This document shows, in pieces, positions 14,794 to 23,026 of a stretch of 43,443 nt of DNA. The number at the start of each line of letters is the position of its first letter. The first letter of the stretch is position 1. Under the pieces are notes generated by a model. That model had not been told where the DNA came from, made no database searches, and saw only the letters and a list, made by a program, of their open reading frames with translations. The stretch spans positions 1 through 43,443 of the forward strand of contig CAZBAL010000017.1 in NCBI GenBank assembly GCA_964489735.1, in the 5' to 3' direction. A program made the position numbers and the translations under genes. Source of the stretch: Andreesenia sp964489735. Its GTDB lineage: Bacteria > Bacillota > Clostridia > Tissierellales > Gottschalkiaceae.

Positions 14794-16860
14794 GTGGCAA
14801 GAGAATTTTCACTAGAAAAAACTAGAAATATCGGTATAATGGCCCATATAGATGCTGGAAAGACTACAACTACAGAGAGAATCCTGTTCTACACAGGAAG
14901 AACTCATAAAATAGGTGAAACTCATGATGGTTCTGCAACTATGGACTGGATGGAGCAGGAGCAGGAAAGAGGTATAACAATTACTTCAGCTGCGACTACT
15001 TGTCAATGGAAAGGTCACAGAATCAACATCATAGATACACCAGGTCACGTTGACTTTACAGTTGAGGTTGAGAGATCACTTCGTGTACTTGATGGTACAG
15101 TTGCTGTATTTGATGCTAAATCAGGAGTTCAGCCTCAATCAGAGACAGTTTGGAGACAAGCGGATAAGTATTCAGTACCAAGAATTGCTTTCATTAATAA
15201 AATGGACGCAACTGGAGCTGACTATCTTGCAGCTGTTCAAACAATGATAGATAGATTACGTGCAAACGCAGTACCTATAGAACTTCCTATAGGAGCGGAA
15301 GACCAGTTTACAGGAGTTATTGACCTTGTAACTATGGATGCTATTATATACAAAGATGACTTAGGAAAAGAAATGGAAACAGTTGAAATTCCTGACGAAT
15401 ATAAAGATCAAGCAGAAGAATACAGAGAAAAACTTATGGATGCTATATCTGAGCATGATGAAGTTATAATGGAAAAATACCTTGAAGGCGAAGATATATC
15501 AGTTGATGAGCTTAAAAAAGCTATCAGAAAGGCAACTCTTTCACTAGAAATGGTACCAGTTCTTTGTGGATCAGCTTACAAGAACAAAGGTGTTCAGGCC
15601 CTAATCGATGCTATTGTTGATTTCATGCCTTCACCACTTGAAGTTCCTGCTGTTGAAGGTGTAATACCTGGAACAGAAGAAACTGATACAAGAGAATCTT
15701 CAGATGAAGGTCCATTTGCTGCATTAGCATTCAAAATCATGACTGACCCATATGTTGGTAAGTTAGGATTCTTCAGAGTTTACTCTGGAACACTAGATGC
15801 AGGATCATACGTACTGAACTCTACAAAAGGTAAAAAAGAGAGAGTTGGACGTATACTTCAAATGCATGCTAACAAGAGAGAAGAAATCGATACAGTTTAT
15901 GCTGGAGATATAGCTTCAGCTGTTGGTCTTAAAGACACAACTACTGGAGATACTCTTTGTGCAGAATCAGATCCAATAATCCTTGAGTCTATGGAATTCC
16001 CAGAGCCAGTTATTTCTATAGCTATAGAGCCTAAGACAAAAGCTGGTCAAGACAAAATGGGTATTGGACTTGCAAAACTAGCAGAAGAGGATCCAACATT
16101 CAAAACATATACAGACCAAGATACAGGTCAAACTATCATAGCTGGTATGGGTGAGCTTCACCTTGAGGTTATCGTAGACAGACTTCTTAGAGAGTTCAAT
16201 GTTGAAGCAAATGTTGGTAGCCCTCAAGTTGCTTACAAAGAAACTATCACTAAAGAAGTTGAAGTTGATAGTAAATACGCGAGACAGTCTGGTGGACGTG
16301 GACAATACGGACATGTTAAAATCAGAATGGCTCCACAAGAAGCTGGTAAAGGATATGAATTCGAAAACAAAATCACTGGAGGAGCTATTCCAAGAGAATA
16401 CATTCCAGCTGTTGACAATGGAATTCAAGAAGCTTCTGAATCAGGAATCCTTGCTGGATACCCTGTTCTAGACTTCAAAGTAACTCTATTTGACGGATCA
16501 TATCACGACGTTGACTCTTCAGAGATGGCATTCAAGATTGCTGGATCAATGGCATTCAAAGATGCAATGAAGAAAGCAGCACCAGTTATACTAGAGCCTT
16601 ACATGGCTGTTGAAGTTACAATCCCAGAAGAATACATGGGAGATGTTATAGGTGACCTTAACTCAAGAAGAGGTAGAGTAGAAGGTATGGAAATGCAATC
16701 AGGAGCACAAGTAGTTAATGCTTTCGTTCCATTATCAGAAATGTTCGGATACGCTACTGACCTACGTTCAAACACTCAAGGACGTGGACAGTACACAATG
16801 GAATTCGATCACTATGAAGCAGTTCCAAACAGCATAGCTGAAACTATAATGAACAAATAA
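14794..16860 (+). CDS. fusA: Elongation factor G
   Basis: EF-G is the GTPase that drives translocation and, with RRF, ribosome recycling. It has 688 residues with a GTG start after GGGAGG. The G domain shows AHIDAGKTTTTERIL, DTPGHVDFTVEVERSLRVLDG and NKMDATGAD. Domains II-V follow, including GGRGQYGHVK and the C-terminal SEMFGYATDLRSNTQGRG. All motifs are those of the main housekeeping factor, not of a Tet(M)-type or FusA2 paralogue. It is followed by a long hairpin and tuf copy 2. Confidence 0.98.
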   Translation: MAREFSLEKTRNIGIMAHIDAGKTTTTERILFYTGRTHKIGETHDGSATMDWMEQEQERGITITSAATTCQWKGHRINIIDTPGHVDFTVEVERSLRVLDGTVAVFDAKSGVQPQSETVWRQADKYSVPRIAFINKMDATGADYLAAVQTMIDRLRANAVPIELPIGAEDQFTGVIDLVTMDAIIYKDDLGKEMETVEIPDEYKDQAEEYREKLMDAISEHDEVIMEKYLEGEDISVDELKKAIRKATLSLEMVPVLCGSAYKNKGVQALIDAIVDFMPSPLEVPAVEGVIPGTEETDTRESSDEGPFAALAFKIMTDPYVGKLGFFRVYSGTLDAGSYVLNSTKGKKERVGRILQMHANKREEIDTVYAGDIASAVGLKDTTTGDTLCAESDPIILESMEFPEPVISIAIEPKTKAGQDKMGIGLAKLAEEDPTFKTYTDQDTGQTIIAGMGELHLEVIVDRLLREFNVEANVGSPQVAYKETITKEVEVDSKYARQSGGRGQYGHVKIRMAPQEAGKGYEFENKITGGAIPREYIPAVDNGIQEASESGILAGYPVLDFKVTLFDGSYHDVDSSEMAFKIAGSMAFKDAMKKAAPVILEPYMAVEVTIPEEYMGDVIGDLNSRRGRVEGMEMQSGAQVVNAFVPLSEMFGYATDLRSNTQGRGQYTMEFDHYEAVPNSIAETIMNK

Positions 16861-16890
16861 TTTGAAATTACAATAATATAAAAATATAAG

Positions 16891-16921
16891 AATACTTTAG
16901 CTCCTAAGGGGCTAAAGTATT
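16891..16921 (+). promoter_or_regulatory. Long hairpin without T run between fusA and tuf copy 2
   Basis: AATACTTTAGCTCC (16891-16904) pairs with GGGGCTAAAGTATT (16908-16921), 14 bp with one T-G, around TAA plus a flanking G. No T run follows, so it does not look like a complete terminator. RNA processing, 3'-end protection of rpsL-rpsG-fusA mRNA, or partial termination are possible roles. Confidence 0.6.
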
Positions 16922-16959
16922 CGCTATAAAATCTAAGCGAAAGCTTTTGAGGAGGATTT

Positions 16960-18234
16960 ATAATGGGTAAAGAAAAATTTGAAAGAAGTAAACCGCACGT
17001 TAACATAGGAACAATAGGACACGTTGACCACGGTAAAACAACATTAACAGCAGCAATCACAACAGTACTTCACAACAGATACGGAACTGGTTCAGGAGTA
17101 GCATACGACAACATAGATAAAGCACCAGAAGAGAGAGAAAGAGGAATCACAATCTCTACATCACACGTTGAGTATGAAACACCAAACAGACACTACGCAC
17201 ACGTAGACTGTCCAGGTCACGCTGACTATGTTAAGAACATGATCACAGGAGCAGCTCAGATGGACGGAGCTATCCTAGTATGTTCAGCAGCAGATGGTCC
17301 AATGCCACAGACAAGAGAGCATATCCTGCTTTCAAGACAGGTTGGAGTACCAACAATAGTAGTATTCCTAAACAAAGCAGACATGGTAGATGACGAAGAG
17401 CTTATCGAACTAGTAGAAATGGAAGTTAGAGAACTTCTAAGCGAATACGAATTCGACGGAGACAACACACCAATCGTAGTTGGATCAGCTCTTAAAGCAA
17501 TCGAAGACCCATCAAGCGAGTGGGGAGACAAAATCATCGAGCTTATGGAAGCAGTAGATGAGACAATCCCAACACCAGAAAGAGACACAGACAAGCCATT
17601 CCTAATGCCAGTAGAGGACGTATTCTCAATTACAGGTAGAGGAACAGTTGCAACAGGAAGAGTAGAAAGAGGAGTTCTTAAAGTACAGGACAACGTAGAA
17701 ATCGTTGGACTAGCAGACGAAGCAAGAACAGTAGTATGTACAGGAATCGAGATGTTCAGAAAGCTTCTTGACGAAGCACAAGCAGGAGATAACATCGGAG
17801 CACTATTAAGAGGTGTTCAGAGAGAAGAGCTAGAAAGAGGACAAGTACTAGCAGCTCCAGGAACAATCACTCCACATACAAAATTCAAAGGAGAAGTATA
17901 CGTACTAACAAAAGAAGAGGGTGGAAGACACACTCCATTCTTTGACGGATACAGACCACAATTCTACTTCAGAACAACAGACGTTACAGGATCAATCAAG
18001 CTTGAAGAAGGCGTAGAGATGGTAATGCCTGGAGATAACGCAACATTTGAAATCGAACTTATCACACCAATCGCAATGGAAAAAGGACTTAAGTTCGCTA
18101 TCAGAGAAGGTGGAAGAACAGTTGGAGCAGGAGTTGTTACAGAAATCTTAGGATAATCAATATTCTAAATTCTTAACAGAGAGCTACAGCGGTTATTAAA
18201 CTGAAACAGTTAAAGCTTAGATATAAAATTAGAC
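16960..18234 (+). repeat. tuf duplication, copy 2 (partner 1077-2351)
   Basis: Second copy of the block described at 1077-2351, with no difference seen by eye. It ends at AGAC, where the copy-specific terminator stem begins to differ (CTAGCG here, TCAGCAG in copy 1). Confidence 0.9.
16963..18156 (+). CDS. tuf: Elongation factor Tu, copy 2
   Basis: This encodes the same 397-residue protein as 1080-2273, with the same GHVDHGKT, DCPGH and NKAD nucleotide-binding motifs. GAGGAGG precedes ATG 16963. It is the last gene of the rpsL-rpsG-fusA-tuf operon, the ancestral place of tuf in bacteria. Its own promoter is not visible between fusA and it, only the 14-bp hairpin at 16891-16921. Transcription ends at the strong terminator at 18231-18263, just before the convergent minus-strand rsgI. 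Confidence 0.98.
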   Translation: MGKEKFERSKPHVNIGTIGHVDHGKTTLTAAITTVLHNRYGTGSGVAYDNIDKAPEERERGITISTSHVEYETPNRHYAHVDCPGHADYVKNMITGAAQMDGAILVCSAADGPMPQTREHILLSRQVGVPTIVVFLNKADMVDDEELIELVEMEVRELLSEYEFDGDNTPIVVGSALKAIEDPSSEWGDKIIELMEAVDETIPTPERDTDKPFLMPVEDVFSITGRGTVATGRVERGVLKVQDNVEIVGLADEARTVVCTGIEMFRKLLDEAQAGDNIGALLRGVQREELERGQVLAAPGTITPHTKFKGEVYVLTKEEGGRHTPFFDGYRPQFYFRTTDVTGSIKLEEGVEMVMPGDNATFEIELITPIAMEKGLKFAIREGGRTVGAGVVTEILG

Positions 18235-18263
18235 CTAGCGGAATTATTCGCTAGGTCTTTTTT
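18231..18263 (+). terminator. Intrinsic terminator of tuf copy 2
   Basis: AGACCTAGCG (18231-18240) pairs perfectly with CGCTAGGTCT (18249-18258) around GAATTATT and is followed by TTTTT. It ends the str operon. On the minus strand the stem is followed by only a weak T stretch (AATTTTAT), so it may serve poorly for rsgI. Confidence 0.92.
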
Positions 18264-18358
18264 AATTAGAAATATATTAGAAATATATCAATTAGAAGTA
18301 TAAATAACTTAATCTATATTCTGTTTCTAAATAGTCATAGTTTAATCATCACTGTAGT

Positions 18359-19411
18359 CTAATCATCATCATAATCATCATAATCGTCGTCATCATCAAA
18401 ATCATCATAGTCATCATCATAGTAATTATATGTTGAATTTGATCCGCCTGGACTGTACCATTCGTTTGACTGACTTGGCTCTGGAATGACATAGCCATCG
18501 CTAGCTGGAATACTATCATCTGTAGCACTATCTTCAGCGTTGTTGTCTGTGTCATCATCAAGTTCATTGCTATCTTCTTTATGGATTTCATCATTTAACT
18601 TATTCAATTCGGCAATTTTATTTTCTATAATCTCAATCAGTTGTTTTTCATATTGCAATGATGGTATCCTTCTCAGTAGATCAAGCAGCTCCTCTAAAGA
18701 AATTTCCATAGCAGAGTTGCCTTCAAGAATATCCTCAAATCTATTTTCTTCAGCAATTTTACTTAATATTCTAATGCCTAATGATTGTTTTGATTTTATA
18801 GAGCTCTTGAAATCTTCAGAAGTTCCTTTAAGATGTATGATATCATCTTTATCTCCTTTGTCAGCGAAATCTTCTAACTGACGTTTCAATGAATCAGAAT
18901 AATCTTTGTCTTCTTTTGTAGTAGCATAAGCTATAACAGCAGGAGCCTTATTAGAACTGGCCAAATTGATAAGCTCTTCTTTTGAACTGGAAAAATCCTT
19001 GCCTACAAAAGAGCGTAGTAAAGTTTGATTTACCGAACCATTAAGTGAAGTGACCGACTTAATTTTGTTGTTTTTATTGAGCTCCATCTGAACACTGCTA
19101 TCACTGTCGATAGATACTACTGCATAAACTTCTCGTTGTGAAAGATTGAATAACCCAGCAGTAATGAAAGTCAGTATAGCAGCTGCAACTAGGCTAGCTC
19201 TTTTGAGCAAATCACTTTTTACAATTTTCCTATTCGAAACACTAGATATGTTATCATTAGAAACATCCTTATATAAATCCTCTTCTAGTACATATATCTT
19301 ACCACCAACACTAACTCCTCTTCTTTTCTTTATTCTGATAATAAAACCATCATCAGTTAATGCAAGGCAGTAATCTTCTTTTATTTCCATTAAAATAGCT
19401 TTAAGATACAT
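18359..19411 (-). CDS. rsgI: RsgI-type membrane anti-sigma factor with Asp-rich tail
   Basis: A 350-residue single-pass membrane protein paired with the upstream sigI gene. Residues 1-50 (AILMEIKEDYCLALTDDGFI) match the cytoplasmic RsgI N-terminal domain that holds SigI. One hydrophobic span lies at about 72-90. Residues 95-125 (VYAVVSIDSDSSVQMELN) align with the juxtamembrane domain of the family, but the usual Asn-Pro is Asp104-Ser105. A charged, helix-rich region follows, then a Gly/Pro/Ser stretch and a final run of Asp and Tyr. ATG 19411 has GAGGTG five bases upstream; GTG 19429 lacks such a site. It overlaps sigI by 11 bases, suggesting coupled translation. No carbohydrate-binding output domain is seen. 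Confidence 0.82.
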   Translation of the reverse strand: MYLKAILMEIKEDYCLALTDDGFIIRIKKRRGVSVGGKIYVLEEDLYKDVSNDNISSVSNRKIVKSDLLKRASLVAAAILTFITAGLFNLSQREVYAVVSIDSDSSVQMELNKNNKIKSVTSLNGSVNQTLLRSFVGKDFSSSKEELINLASSNKAPAVIAYATTKEDKDYSDSLKRQLEDFADKGDKDDIIHLKGTSEDFKSSIKSKQSLGIRILSKIAEENRFEDILEGNSAMEISLEELLDLLRRIPSLQYEKQLIEIIENKIAELNKLNDEIHKEDSNELDDDTDNNAEDSATDDSIPASDGYVIPEPSQSNEWYSPGGSNSTYNYYDDDYDDFDDDDDYDDYDDD

Positions 19412-20072
19412 TTTTACACCTCGCTTCACTTATCCACTGAATCAAATAGCTAAGATTTTTGACAAAAATAATCATTGTAGCAAGTATAAAAACTTTATTT
19501 CTTTTAACTATTTTCTCTGTCACTTTTGCAACAGAAGCAACTAAGCGGATAGGAAGCCTTCTTTTTTCATATGTTTTAGTTACAGTTTCTTCATCATTAC
19601 TTGCTTCTTCAGCTATATGAATTGAGTTGATTCTAGTATCACGATGCTTTGGTGAATGGTCAGCAAGATATTCCAGTGTCATACCAAAATACAGCAATTC
19701 TCTTTTATATTCATCTATTTCTTCTCTCAGAGCAGACGTGTCTTCACGAAAGTAATCATCACTATCCGCAAATTGGAAACCTTCTTGATGAAGTTCATCA
19801 ATAGACTGGTTTTCAGGTTCTTTACTTTTATATATAAAATATGATTTCAATCTGCTTTCAATAACAAGTCGGACGAATGATAGAAAGCTTCCCCTTTCAG
19901 GATCATATCTTTCAACGGCTTCTGCAAATGCAGACAAAGCAATGCTGAATTCTTCATCATTTTCTATCTCCACATACCTGCCGGTTAAGTTGCTCACTGT
20001 TTTGATTAAGAAAGGCATATTCTGTTGAATCAAATTCTCTAGATTATCGATGGATATATCCTTCATAGTCAA
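19401..20072 (-). CDS. sigI: RNA polymerase sigma factor of the SigI family
   Basis: The protein has 223 residues. A sigma-70 region-2-like segment at about residues 38-80 (DEEFSIALSAFAEAVERYDPERGSFLSF) is typical of SigI. The C-terminal segment from about 173 (RLVASVAKVTEKIVKRNKVFI) matches the SigI DNA-binding domain with its conserved basic helix. SigI factors respond to envelope or heat stress in Bacillus and to polysaccharides in cellulolytic clostridia, and are held by RsgI. TTG 20072 fits the ribosome-binding site AGAGGAAG; ATG 20066 is the alternative. It lies after two DUF4956 genes, probably in the same operon, with a possible extra promoter in the 59-base gap. Confidence 0.85.
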   Translation of the reverse strand: MTMKDISIDNLENLIQQNMPFLIKTVSNLTGRYVEIENDEEFSIALSAFAEAVERYDPERGSFLSFVRLVIESRLKSYFIYKSKEPENQSIDELHQEGFQFADSDDYFREDTSALREEIDEYKRELLYFGMTLEYLADHSPKHRDTRINSIHIAEEASNDEETVTKTYEKRRLPIRLVASVAKVTEKIVKRNKVFILATMIIFVKNLSYLIQWISEARCKNVS

Positions 20073-20102
20073 AATAATCGCTTCCTCTCATATATTACTA
20101 AA

Positions 20103-20131
20103 ATAGTAACATAATGGATATAACTACGCAA
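20103..20131 (-). promoter_or_regulatory. Possible sigma-A promoter before sigI
   Basis: Read on the minus strand, TTGCGT (20131-20126), a 17-base spacer and TACTAT (20108-20103) with a TGT extended -10 lie in the gap before sigI. The -35 is imperfect. It could give sigI-rsgI expression independent of the upstream genes. Confidence 0.42.
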
Positions 20132-20797
20132 TTATACACCCATATGCTCGGAAGTAAGAAAGTTTACACTATCTATTCCCCTTAAGTCGAAAATTTTGTT
20201 TATCATTTTATTTTCTTTCTCCATGGGTATTTGTACTTCATAAACAAGCTCAAATGAATCGGACATTATATTTTTAGCCTTAACATTATTACTAAAAGTT
20301 AATCCATCAAGGATTTCCTGCATCTTATCTAGATTGGTTTCACTTCCTCTTATAACGAGAAGCATTGGAGTTACATAAACTGCTCTATTTCTAGAAATGT
20401 ACATTATAATCGCTATTATTATACTGCCGATTATTCCTATAATATAGTTTTGAGTAGCAGAGGCAAGGCCTATTGCCATACTCCAGAATAAGAAACCAAT
20501 ATCTCTTGGATCCTTAATATTTGTTCTAAATCTTACAATTGATAATGATCCTAACATACCTAGAGATAGTGCAAGGTTTGTCTGAATAAGATCCATAAGA
20601 ACTGTAGATACGAATGCTAAAGTAATAAGCGTAATTAAAAACTTCATATTGTAAGTTGCATTGCTATGAGCTATACGATATGCTCCCCACATAGCTATTG
20701 AAAGCAACAGTGCAGCAACAAGACTCAGTGCAATTTCTGTAGTTGTCATCTGTCTAGTTACCGAACTTATTAACTGATCTAAATTATTATCTAACAT
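20132..20797 (-). CDS. DUF4956 membrane protein (second of two)
   Basis: A 221-residue protein of unknown biochemical role. Hydrophobic spans lie at about residues 22-42, 53-71, 75-90 and 117-134. The family signature GSLSIVRFRTNIKDPRDIGF is at about 83-102. A soluble C-terminal domain of about 75 residues probably faces the cytoplasm. ATG 20797 has AGGAGGT upstream, overlapping the stop of the preceding paralogue, so translation is likely coupled. DUF4956 genes commonly sit beside VTC-domain genes, as here. A membrane partner or channel for polyphosphate or cations is speculation. Confidence 0.82.
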   Translation of the reverse strand: MLDNNLDQLISSVTRQMTTTEIALSLVAALLLSIAMWGAYRIAHSNATYNMKFLITLITLAFVSTVLMDLIQTNLALSLGMLGSLSIVRFRTNIKDPRDIGFLFWSMAIGLASATQNYIIGIIGSIIIAIIMYISRNRAVYVTPMLLVIRGSETNLDKMQEILDGLTFSNNVKAKNIMSDSFELVYEVQIPMEKENKMINKIFDLRGIDSVNFLTSEHMGV

Positions 20798-20809
20798 TGT
20801 CGATACCTC

Positions 20810-21478
20810 CTATACAACTCTTGTCTCAGGTGCCAAAATATTAACTGTAGTCACACCATCCACGTTATTTAAGCTATCTATAATTTCCTTATCATCGCTC
20901 TTTCCGGAATATATTTCATAGACTAATTCGTATGAGTCGTGAAATATGTTTTTACTGTATAGAGAGCATTTTGGAAAATCTTTAAATGTATTTTGCACAC
21001 TGTTGAAGCTGTGTTTCTCTCCCCTTACAACAACTAAAAGTGTGTCTTTCTCTCTAATAGATTTATTTAGAAGTATCAATACGACAGACAGTATCGCAGT
21101 ACTAACTAAGCCTACTGTAAATGCTCCAACTGCTGACGATATTCCTATGGAAAGTGCCCAGAATATGAAACCTAAATCTCTTGGATCCTTTGTATTAGTA
21201 CGAACCCTTACAATCGAAAGGGAACCAATCACTCCAATTGATATGATTGGGTTATTCTGAACAAGCGCTATTAATATGGTAGATAAAAAAGCCATCATCA
21301 ATAATGTAGTATTGAACTTCTTGTTATAAGTAAGAGAGTCATTACATAGTTTGTAAGTAATCAGCATTACTACAGAAAGTGCAGAAGTAACCAAGATGCT
21401 GATTAGCAAAGTAGTTGGCGTTAGTATATAAGGCTCTCCAATATTCTGTTTGGTTAAATAATCAAAAATATTACTCAT
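20810..21478 (-). CDS. DUF4956 membrane protein (first of two)
   Basis: A 222-residue paralogue of the next gene, with the same design: hydrophobic spans at about 22-43, 56-75, 79-92 and 113-136, the signature GSLSIVRVRTNTKDPRDLGF, and a soluble C-terminal domain. The signature differs from its neighbour at four of twenty positions, while the rest is much more diverged, so this is an old duplication. The pair may form a heteromer. ATG 21478 follows AAGGAGTG. It starts 38 bases after the VTC gene and is followed after 12 bases by its paralogue. Confidence 0.82.
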   Translation of the reverse strand: MSNIFDYLTKQNIGEPYILTPTTLLISILVTSALSVVMLITYKLCNDSLTYNKKFNTTLLMMAFLSTILIALVQNNPIISIGVIGSLSIVRVRTNTKDPRDLGFIFWALSIGISSAVGAFTVGLVSTAILSVVLILLNKSIREKDTLLVVVRGEKHSFNSVQNTFKDFPKCSLYSKNIFHDSYELVYEIYSGKSDDKEIIDSLNNVDGVTTVNILAPETRVV

Positions 21479-21516
21479 TATTACACTCCTTTTTAAAAAT
21501 ACTATAGAAATATTAA

Positions 21517-22218
21517 TTAATAATAGTATTCTGTTAGTAATGATCTAGATGAACCGAACTTACTTGGTGGCTTTCCAGTAAGGTCACATCTAGCTACTAA
21601 TTCTTGAATTTGTTTAAATAAAAACCTGTCATATTTAATTTCTAAGATAGTTTCATCCTTAGGCATAGCAGATTTAAAGTTCAAGTTTTTAGAAAATAAA
21701 TCATAATCAAACTCACAATATCTGAGGTTATTATCCATTGTAATTCTTGTATTAAAATGTTCATGTGTATAAGCTCTCCTATCATACTCAACGAGTGATA
21801 CCGGCCTATACAGTCTGGCATTCATAATATGATAAGCATACTCTGCGGTAGGATTATCATAATTTAAAAATGCACTATAATCTCTTTTCAATATTTTTTT
21901 AGCATCTTCTCGCGTTACTAAGATTGTCTCTTTTAACTCCTTATCATAACTTTTAAACTTAATTTCGAACTTAGCCATTTCATCATCAGGATGATAAATT
22001 CTCAGACGCACTCTTTTTTTATGGTCAGACCAATACTCTTTATCAATGTAGTCATTGTTCATTATGCTATCAAAATAGACACTTCTTACTGTGTATCCAT
22101 TATAGTCTCCGTAAGCATCAGGAGTAAGTATCTTATTTAAAGCATCTAAAAGATAAAGTCTGTCTGGTAGAGAAATTAAGTATTTAACCTCTTTTCTATA
22201 CACTGAAAGTACATTCAT
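21517..22218 (-). CDS. VTC-domain protein, probable polyphosphate polymerase
   Basis: The protein has 233 residues and belongs to the VTC domain of the triphosphate tunnel metalloenzyme fold. In yeast Vtc4 this domain makes polyphosphate from ATP. Tunnel residues appear in order: R8/E10/K12 (YRKEVKY), the KRVRLRIY block (R69, R71, R73), E85 and K87 (FEIKFK), E144 with R147-R148 (VEYDRRAY), E193 and K195 (LEIKY), and K220 (SKFG). The catalytic set looks complete. No membrane span is present; the two following DUF4956 proteins may tether it. ATG 22218 follows AAGGAGGTG. It is the first gene of the five-gene minus-strand operon. Activity is inferred from the family. Confidence 0.85.
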   Translation of the reverse strand: MNVLSVYRKEVKYLISLPDRLYLLDALNKILTPDAYGDYNGYTVRSVYFDSIMNNDYIDKEYWSDHKKRVRLRIYHPDDEMAKFEIKFKSYDKELKETILVTREDAKKILKRDYSAFLNYDNPTAEYAYHIMNARLYRPVSLVEYDRRAYTHEHFNTRITMDNNLRYCEFDYDLFSKNLNFKSAMPKDETILEIKYDRFLFKQIQELVARCDLTGKPPSKFGSSRSLLTEYYY

Positions 22219-22359
22219 TTTTCACACCTCCTTTTCGTCCTGATATATAGTACAAGTGATTATTAAATTTTAGGTACCATTTTTAAATATTTCTTAAAAT
22301 AAAATTAATGAGGAGTTAATATAAAATCAATATTAATGTTAAAAAATATGAAATAAATG

Positions 22360-22383
22360 GTTAACGTGGTAAAGAATGGGTAA
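22360..22383 (+). promoter_or_regulatory. Possible sigma-B-type promoter before the YflT gene
   Basis: GTTAAC (22360-22365), 12 bases, then GGGTAA (22378-22383) resemble the general-stress consensus GTTTAA-N12-14-GGGTAT, about 67 bases before the start codon. YflT-type genes are sigma-B dependent in B. subtilis. Whether this organism has a sigma-B is not visible here. Confidence 0.4.
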
Positions 22384-22449
22384 ATAAATTCTATGAGGTA
22401 ATTAATTGAGTTTAAATGAAAAATCAGAATTATTAGGAGGAGAAAGACT

Positions 22450-22890
22450 ATGGATAGAAATGTACAATTGTTCGATAGTGCTGAAGATGCATTGAAGAGA
22501 ATAGATCAGTTAAGAGATCAAGGGGTTTTAGAACATGATATGTATCTGGTTGTTTCTGAAGGTGAAGATATTTCAATACTAGGAAACTGCACCAATATAA
22601 TAATAGATGAACTATTGGATACAGGAGTAAGAAATATAAGAGGAAGTGCTTTTGCTGATAGATTCACAAGTAGTATAGATGATCCTGGCAGAGTCGAGGA
22701 AGCATTCTATAAAATGAATATATCTGATAGAGAGAGGCTGAAATATTTTGAACAAGTTAAAGAAGGTAAAATACTGCTTTATCTAGATCAGAATTATGTT
22801 CACGATTATAGAGATATAAGAAATCAATGTAGTACAGACTGTGCAGTTGGAAGTGAGAAATATATTCCAGGAGAGTCTAATATTAAATAG
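22450..22890 (+). CDS. YflT-domain (general stress protein 17M-like) protein
   Basis: A 146-residue soluble protein. The N-terminal part (NVQLFDSAEDALKRIDQLRD then HDMYLVVSEGEDI) and a later segment (SDRERLKYFEQVKEGKILLYLD) match the alpha/beta pattern of the YflT/GSP17M stress family, whose biochemical role is unknown. It ends with a loosely conserved tail containing two Cys. ATG 22450 follows AGGAGGAG. It stands alone, divergent from the VTC operon. A terminator follows about 140 bases downstream (23027-23069), and a possible stress promoter lies upstream. Confidence 0.72.
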   Translation: MDRNVQLFDSAEDALKRIDQLRDQGVLEHDMYLVVSEGEDISILGNCTNIIIDELLDTGVRNIRGSAFADRFTSSIDDPGRVEEAFYKMNISDRERLKYFEQVKEGKILLYLDQNYVHDYRDIRNQCSTDCAVGSEKYIPGESNIK

Positions 22891-23026
22891 AGCAAGATAA
22901 AGAGTAAGATAAGTTATTATATGTAATTATCATAATTAGATAGATTGGCTGTATTAGGTTTCCTAAATATAGATTGTATTTAATTATCACTATAGATTTA
23001 AAAAAAGAATATGTAAAAAATATTGC

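Noticed and set aside
18359..18430. Asp-run end of rsgI as a frameshift product or a CRISPR-like repeat
   Set aside because: The frame stays open in the same phase as the RsgI domains, and the trinucleotide runs have no spacer structure. No CRISPR array is present in the window.
21517..22218. VTC-domain protein as a CYTH adenylate cyclase or thiamine triphosphatase
   Set aside because: Same tunnel fold, but the KRVRLRIY, VEYDRRAY, LEIKY and SKFG blocks and the DUF4956 neighbours fit the VTC family better.
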